Part shown: in pieces, positions 63,909 through 64,000 of the stretch | Numbering within the stretch: position 1 is the stretch's first letter | Layout: the number at the start of each line of letters is the position of its first letter | Assembly: GCA_029449245.1 (NCBI GenBank) | Contig: JANATF010000004.1 | Span: forward strand, 806,001 to 870,000 | Origin: Mortierella alpina | Taxonomy: Eukaryota > Mortierellomycota > Mortierellomycetes > Mortierellales > Mortierellaceae | DNA: 64,000 nt | Direction of reading: 5' to 3' | Notes under the pieces: generated by a model | Seen by the model: the letters and a program-made list of their open reading frames with translations, nothing else | What the model was told of the DNA's origin: nothing | Databases searched by the model: none | Position numbers and translations under genes: made by a program

Positions 63909-64000
63909 CTAAGTCGGAGGAAACAAAACGGCACAGCATTACTGTTGTTAGCAGGAGACATATCGCGAACTACAAGTCCATGAACACGCGTCACATTTGC

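Overview
This window is nuclear DNA of a filamentous fungus, most likely an early-diverging Mucoromycota of the Mortierella type. Genes are closely packed and carry many short GT-AG introns. The set includes a ferritin and a Gemin5-like SMN-complex protein, both absent from budding yeast, next to ordinary fungal housekeeping genes. This placement rests on gene content only; no marker gene was compared with a database. Nothing bacterial, organellar or viral was recognised.

Layout. From 0.2 to 11 kb, five genes lie on the minus strand: an alpha/beta hydrolase, a DHHC palmitoyltransferase, URM1, a RAD54B/RDH54 recombination translocase and a GCN4/CPC1-type bZIP regulator with two upstream ORFs. 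A minus-strand tRNA-Val(AAC) follows. From 13 to 22.5 kb, plus-strand genes encode a bHLH factor, adenylate kinase and a Gemin5-like protein. From 22.5 to 29.5 kb, the minus strand encodes an ABCD3/PMP70-type peroxisomal half-transporter and APC8/CDC23. APC8 is divergent from a plus-strand ferritin gene, which is followed by a DCN1 cullin-neddylation factor.

The most interesting locus is 37.9-42.3 kb. Four exons join in frame to give a predicted protein of about 1347 residues. Its N-terminus is a FEN1/XPG-type nuclease with all seven metal-binding acidic positions. Its C-terminus is a TnpB/Fanzor-type RuvC plus zinc-ribbon nuclease with an intact D/E/D set. It lies among gene-poor DNA (34.5-37.9 kb before it; 43.4-47.7 kb beyond a small lipid-binding gene) holding diverged direct repeats. 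Its 3' flank can form several hairpins, so a guide RNA there is possible but unproven.

The right part holds an ML-domain (NPC2-like) secreted protein, a Bqt4-like tail-anchored APSES protein with a 17-nt micro-exon, a large unrecognised Ser/Gly-rich protein, TOM22, the DEAD-box helicase DBP8/DDX49 with a long glutamate tract, a secreted DUF3712-type protein, a DUF4396-type membrane protein, ribosomal protein uS11 (5' exon not found), SRP9, and the last exon of an unidentified gene at the edge.

Exon joins were worked out by eye from GT-AG signals and reading phase. The best checked are Urm1, bZIP, bHLH, adenylate kinase, ferritin, the FEN-Fanzor gene, ML, Bqt4-like, Tom22, DUF3712 and SRP9. 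For the others the outer limits are firmer than the internal exons.
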